A stretch of DNA of 64,000 nucleotides from Streptomyces sp. CB02923. Lineage in GTDB: Bacteria > Actinomycetota > Actinomycetes > Streptomycetales > Streptomycetaceae. Shown one piece after another: positions 61,166 through 64,000 of the stretch. Position 1 is the stretch's first letter, and the number at the start of each line of letters is the position of its first letter. The notes under the pieces were generated by a model that did no database searches, was not told the origin of the DNA, and worked only from the letters and a program-made list of their open reading frames with translations. A program made the translations under genes and the position numbers. The stretch spans positions 673,061-737,060 of the forward strand of contig NZ_LWKZ01000012.1 of NCBI RefSeq assembly GCF_001905005.1, given 5' to 3'.

Positions 61166-61969
61166 CTAGGAAACCCGGATGACCGCCCCGCCCACCGGGG
61201 CGTCGGATATCGCGGCCGCTTCCGGGCCCGCCGCTGGGCGCCCGACGGACCGGCCGACCTCGGCCACGGCCAGTCCGGTCCCGTCGGCCAGGCGCGCGAG
61301 CACCGCCCCGTCCGCCGCCCATATGCCGCTGTACCCGCAGGCGACGCTCTCGCTCCCCTGGCCGACGCCGTTGGCGAGCAGGACGTCGAGCCCGTTGTCC
61401 CGGGCCCGGGTGGCATACCGCTCCGTGCCCTCCACCGTGTCGTGGAACGAGCTGGCCAGATACACCTGGCAGCCGTCGGCCGCGGCCTGCTCCGCCACCG
61501 CGGGGAAGGCGTTGTCGTAGCAGGTGGCGAGGGCGAACCGCAGGCCGCGGAAGGTGAAGCGGCCGCCCGCGCCCGGCCCCGCCGTGAACAGCCCGTTCTC
61601 GCGGCCGTGCAGGTGGTACTTGTCGTAGCGGGTCAGCAGCGCGCCGTCCGGCCCGTACACGAACGTCGAGATCGCCATGCCGTCCGCCGTGCCCGCAGGA
61701 CCGCTGCCGGGGCAGTTGACCGCCGCGGCGACGCCCGCCGCCCGGCACGCGTCCCGGACGGGGGCCAGCCGCGGATCGTCCGGCGCGAGGACGGCCCGCT
61801 CCGGGGCGGCGGCTATCGCGTCGAGCTCGTAGCCGGTCAGGGCCAGCTCGGCGAAGACGGCCAGCTCGGCGCCGCGGCCGGCGGCCTCGGCGATCAGAGC
61901 GGCCGTCCGCGCCGCGTTGGCCTCGACGTCCAGGGGGACGGACCGGAACTGCGCTGCTGCGACGATCAT
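61166..61969 (-). CDS. Carbon-nitrogen hydrolase (nitrilase superfamily)
   Basis: This 267-residue cytoplasmic amidase or nitrilase has the catalytic Glu in FAELALTGY, Lys in YDKYHLHGREN and Cys in ALATCYDNAFP. It hydrolyses an amide or nitrile; the substrate is unknown. The ATG at 61969 overlaps the stop of the upstream C15-like gene (ATGA), so the two are coupled. A link to pyroglutamate or other amide turnover is possible but unsupported beyond position. Confidence 0.9.
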   Translation of the reverse strand: MIVAAAQFRSVPLDVEANAARTAALIAEAAGRGAELAVFAELALTGYELDAIAAAPERAVLAPDDPRLAPVRDACRAAGVAAAVNCPGSGPAGTADGMAISTFVYGPDGALLTRYDKYHLHGRENGLFTAGPGAGGRFTFRGLRFALATCYDNAFPAVAEQAAADGCQVYLASSFHDTVEGTERYATRARDNGLDVLLANGVGQGSESVACGYSGIWAADGAVLARLADGTGLAVAEVGRSVGRPAAGPEAAAISDAPVGGAVIRVS

Positions 61970-63315
61970 TTCTCCATCATGCCGGGTACCACTGACAACG
62001 CGGCGGTCAGGATGTTCCGCACCTGCCCGGTGATGGCGGTCCGGTTCCGTACGAAGTCGGGGTCGGTGACCTCACCCGTCGCCGGATCGGTGTTCCCGGC
62101 GCCGAACTTCAGCACCGGCGTGTGCAGATGGCCGCCCGGCACCTTCAGCTTCACCGCGTCCCGCAGCAGCGTCGCCCGGTAGCCGATCTCGTTGGACAGG
62201 TAGTCACCGCCGCCGCCCGCGCGGGCCGCCGAGCCCGGCGTCGGCCCGTCGGGACGCTCGACGGCCTCGCCGCCGCCCGCCGGAATCTCGGTCACCTCCG
62301 TGTTGTCCCGCACCGGGAACGGCCCGGTGCCGGCCGAGGTGAGCTTCGCGTACGGCAGGGACGTGGTGGTCCACTGCGGCTGCGGCCGTACGGTCGGCAC
62401 GCCCTTCGGCACGGGGACCAGCTCGGTCCGCGACTCCCGCGCGTTGTCCGGGGAGCCGCCCCGCCAGGCGCCGTTCGTCCGCTCCAGGTCGAACTGGCCC
62501 GGCCGCCCCTGGCTGATGGTGGTGAACAGGTCCACCTGCCGCGGCCCGCGCCGGAAGTGCGGCAGCAGCGTCCGCTCCACCGTGCCCGCCGCGAAGTCCG
62601 CCCACCGTACGGGGAAGACGGCGGTCTCGATGCGGGCGAGCCGCCCCGAGGACGTACGGACCGTCGTGCCGTCCAGCGCGAGCGCCGCGGCCCCCGACGG
62701 GTTGCTGCGCCGCGCGTCCGCGTCCAGCTGGAAGGGGTCGAAGCCGGTCACCACGACACGCAGGGGCCGGGTCCTGGAGTGCCCGCCGCCCGGCAGGTTG
62801 ATCGAGTCCTGCCCGCGCGAGCCGCGCTCCAGCGCCCCCATGAGGGCGTTCTTCTGGCCCGCGGTCAGCCGGAACGGCGGCTTCCACTCGCGCAGCGCCT
62901 TGGTCATGCCCAGCCGCGCCCAGTACAGCGGCCGGTCGTCGTCCCGGCTCAGGTCGCCGCCCTGCGGGCCGCGCCCCTGGACGCGGTCCACCGCGCGCCG
63001 CCACAGGCCGCGCCCCGCATCCGCGACGTACCGTTTCGCCTCCCCGTACGAGCCCACCCGGGCGAGCCCGCCACCGAACGTCCCCGCCACCCCGGCGAAC
63101 CCGCTGCGCCGCAGGATCTCCTGCGGCGCGCGCTGCGACAGCCGCTGCTCCTCGGCGGTCGGCGCGGTGGTGGCCGGCTGCCGCGCCGCCGCCGGGGCAG
63201 CGACGTCGGCCGTACCGGTGGGGGCGGCAGTGGCGGAAGGGGCGGTGAGGGCGAGCGGGGCCGCGGTCAGCAACGCGGCGCCGAGCACGCCCGCCTTGGT
63301 ACGTATGCGATTCAT
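61966..63315 (-). CDS. Secreted pyroglutamyl-peptidase (C15)-like protein lacking the catalytic Cys
   Basis: This 449-residue protein starts with a Sec signal peptide (to about residue 31, ATA-A). The C-terminal half follows the C15 fold: VVVTGFDPFQLDADARRSNPSG about residue 185, the Glu-bearing FDLERTNGAW, and LSNEIGYRATLLRD where active enzymes have a SNxAGxxxCN motif, with GGHLHTPVL supplying the His. By eye, the Glu and His are kept but the Cys is Thr, so classical activity is unlikely. The N-terminal extension of about 180 residues is unassigned. It is coupled to the nitrilase gene. Confidence 0.78.
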   Translation of the reverse strand: MNRIRTKAGVLGAALLTAAPLALTAPSATAAPTGTADVAAPAAARQPATTAPTAEEQRLSQRAPQEILRRSGFAGVAGTFGGGLARVGSYGEAKRYVADAGRGLWRRAVDRVQGRGPQGGDLSRDDDRPLYWARLGMTKALREWKPPFRLTAGQKNALMGALERGSRGQDSINLPGGGHSRTRPLRVVVTGFDPFQLDADARRSNPSGAAALALDGTTVRTSSGRLARIETAVFPVRWADFAAGTVERTLLPHFRRGPRQVDLFTTISQGRPGQFDLERTNGAWRGGSPDNARESRTELVPVPKGVPTVRPQPQWTTTSLPYAKLTSAGTGPFPVRDNTEVTEIPAGGGEAVERPDGPTPGSAARAGGGGDYLSNEIGYRATLLRDAVKLKVPGGHLHTPVLKFGAGNTDPATGEVTDPDFVRNRTAITGQVRNILTAALSVVPGMMEK

Positions 63316-63475
63316 GGGGTGAGTAAACCGGCGCGGGGCCCGTTGCGGAAGGGGGAGATCCATTTCGCGTACGGACCGGGTACCGACACCGCCCTCGCAC
63401 CGCTCAGGGCCCCGCCCCACCCACGCACCGCGGTGAGCGGCGGGCGCGGCGCGCTCAGAGGTGCAGCGCCGGGCC

Positions 63476-64000
63476 TCAGCGCCCGGCCAGCACCTCCACG
63501 TCGCCCCCGTCGCTGTGCACCGTGACCCGGTGCGGCGAGCCGCTGTCCACGGGGGCGGTGACCGTGCGTTCCCCGCCGTCCGTGGTGGCGTCCACCGCGT
63601 AACGGCCCTGCGGCAGCCGGACGGTGACCTGGCCGCCGCTGCTGCGGCCGTCCACCCGGTCCGGTACGGCGGTGAAGCGCGCCTCGATGTCCCCGCCCTC
63701 GGTCTTCGCGGTCGCCTGCTTGGCCGCGCAGTCCCTGAGGTCGATGTTGCCGCCACTGGTGTGGGCGTCGACGGCCCCCACGGCGCCCTTGACGTCGATG
63801 TCCCCGCCGTTGGTCGCCAGCTTCACGGCGGCCGACGGCGCCACCCGCACCTCGTAGGTGACGCTGCACTTGCCCATGACGCCCCCGCAGTTGTCCGCGG
63901 TGAGCTTCAGCGTGCCGTTGTCGAGGGAGTGCCGGGTGCTGGGCTTCCGCTTGCCGTAGGCGATGCGTTCCGTCACCTTGGCCCCGTCACCGGCGGTGTC
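63476..64000 (-). CDS. DUF4097-type beta-repeat protein, C-terminal part only
   Basis: At least 174 residues are visible, running off the right edge. The sequence is a series of short beta-strands with repeated GG(D/N)I(D/E) turns (TNGGDIDVKG, TSGGNIDLRD, TEGGDIEARF, SSGGQVTVRL, SDGGDVEVL), the hallmark of the DUF4097 beta-helix-like fold. Two Cys sit near DNCGGVMGKC. In actinobacteria such proteins are often lipid-anchored or exported, but the N-terminus needed to tell is outside the window. Confidence 0.82.
   Translation of the reverse strand, partial: DTAGDGAKVTERIAYGKRKPSTRHSLDNGTLKLTADNCGGVMGKCSVTYEVRVAPSAAVKLATNGGDIDVKGAVGAVDAHTSGGNIDLRDCAAKQATAKTEGGDIEARFTAVPDRVDGRSSGGQVTVRLPQGRYAVDATTDGGERTVTAPVDSGSPHRVTVHSDGGDVEVLAGR

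Overview
The window is high-GC actinobacterial chromosome, most likely Streptomyces. The support is strong G/C bias at third codon positions, GTG starts, many 4-nt ATGA/GTGA stop-start overlaps, and families typical of that genus (XRE/DUF5753 regulator with DUF6879, PucR regulators, an Mbl-type MreB, mycothiol-linked enzymes). No rRNA, tRNA, CRISPR array, transposase or integrase was seen.

Region 1 (3-11.7 kb) is one end of a beta-lactam biosynthetic cluster. It holds an ACV synthetase (pcbAB, 5' end outside the window) and isopenicillin N synthase (pcbC). The three adenylation domains give binding-pocket residues matching the aminoadipate, cysteine and valine codes. A perfect 14-bp hairpin follows pcbC, and no further beta-lactam gene is seen downstream, so the rest of the cluster should lie to the left.

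Region 2 (11.7-20.9 kb) is cell-envelope and accessory material: an 815-aa protein with peptidoglycan-binding-like repeats and a DUF1906 glycoside-hydrolase-like domain, a small membrane protein, a Tat-exported M15-like protein lacking one zinc ligand, a lipoprotein with an internal duplication, two tiny minus-strand genes, a membrane-anchored coiled-coil protein, and an MFS exporter/SDR pair facing a TetR repressor across two operators.

Region 3 (21.2-27.3 kb) looks rearranged. Two small MABP-like beta-repeat genes precede an N-terminal scrap of a phospholipase C. About 4.4 kb later the two C-terminal domains of a phospholipase C resume on the same strand. The catalytic domain is replaced by a minus-strand set (methyltransferase, Cys-tailed protein, small proteins, XRE regulator, DUF6879) and a small secreted protein gene.

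Region 4 (27.2-37.6 kb) has an HTH-only PucR-type protein, a single-chain FAD/2Fe-2S/molybdenum hydroxylase, a thioredoxin behind a sigma-R-like promoter, a histidine phosphatase, an Mbl-like actin homologue, and a WYL regulator facing a UvrA2-type ATPase.

Region 5 (37.6-49.5 kb) is a tightly overlapping minus-strand operon built around a 1518-aa AftD-like (DUF3367) membrane glycosyltransferase, with a GT4 glycosyltransferase, two methyltransferases, a condensation-domain acyltransferase, a DMT permease, a Trm112-like protein and a DUF3068 protein. It looks like a surface glycan or glycolipid assembly system of unknown product.

Region 6 (49.7-55 kb) is stress and thiol related: PucR regulator, mycothiol-dependent isomerase-like protein, Rv2466c-like DsbA protein, MarR regulator, NADP-dependent oxidoreductase and an Ohr/OsmC peroxidase. 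Region 7 (55.1-61.1 kb) is a ribose-type ABC operon (lacI-rbsA-rbsC-rbsB-rbsK) with a clear LacI operator. Region 8 (61.1-64 kb) has a nitrilase-family hydrolase coupled to a secreted C15 peptidase-like protein without the catalytic Cys, and the C-terminal part of a DUF4097 protein.

A recurring oddity is low-complexity, repeat-encoded segments inserted in or attached to conserved proteins: the molybdenum hydroxylase, UvrA2, the condensation protein, the AftD-like tail, the GT4 N-terminus, RbsA and the RbsB signal region.
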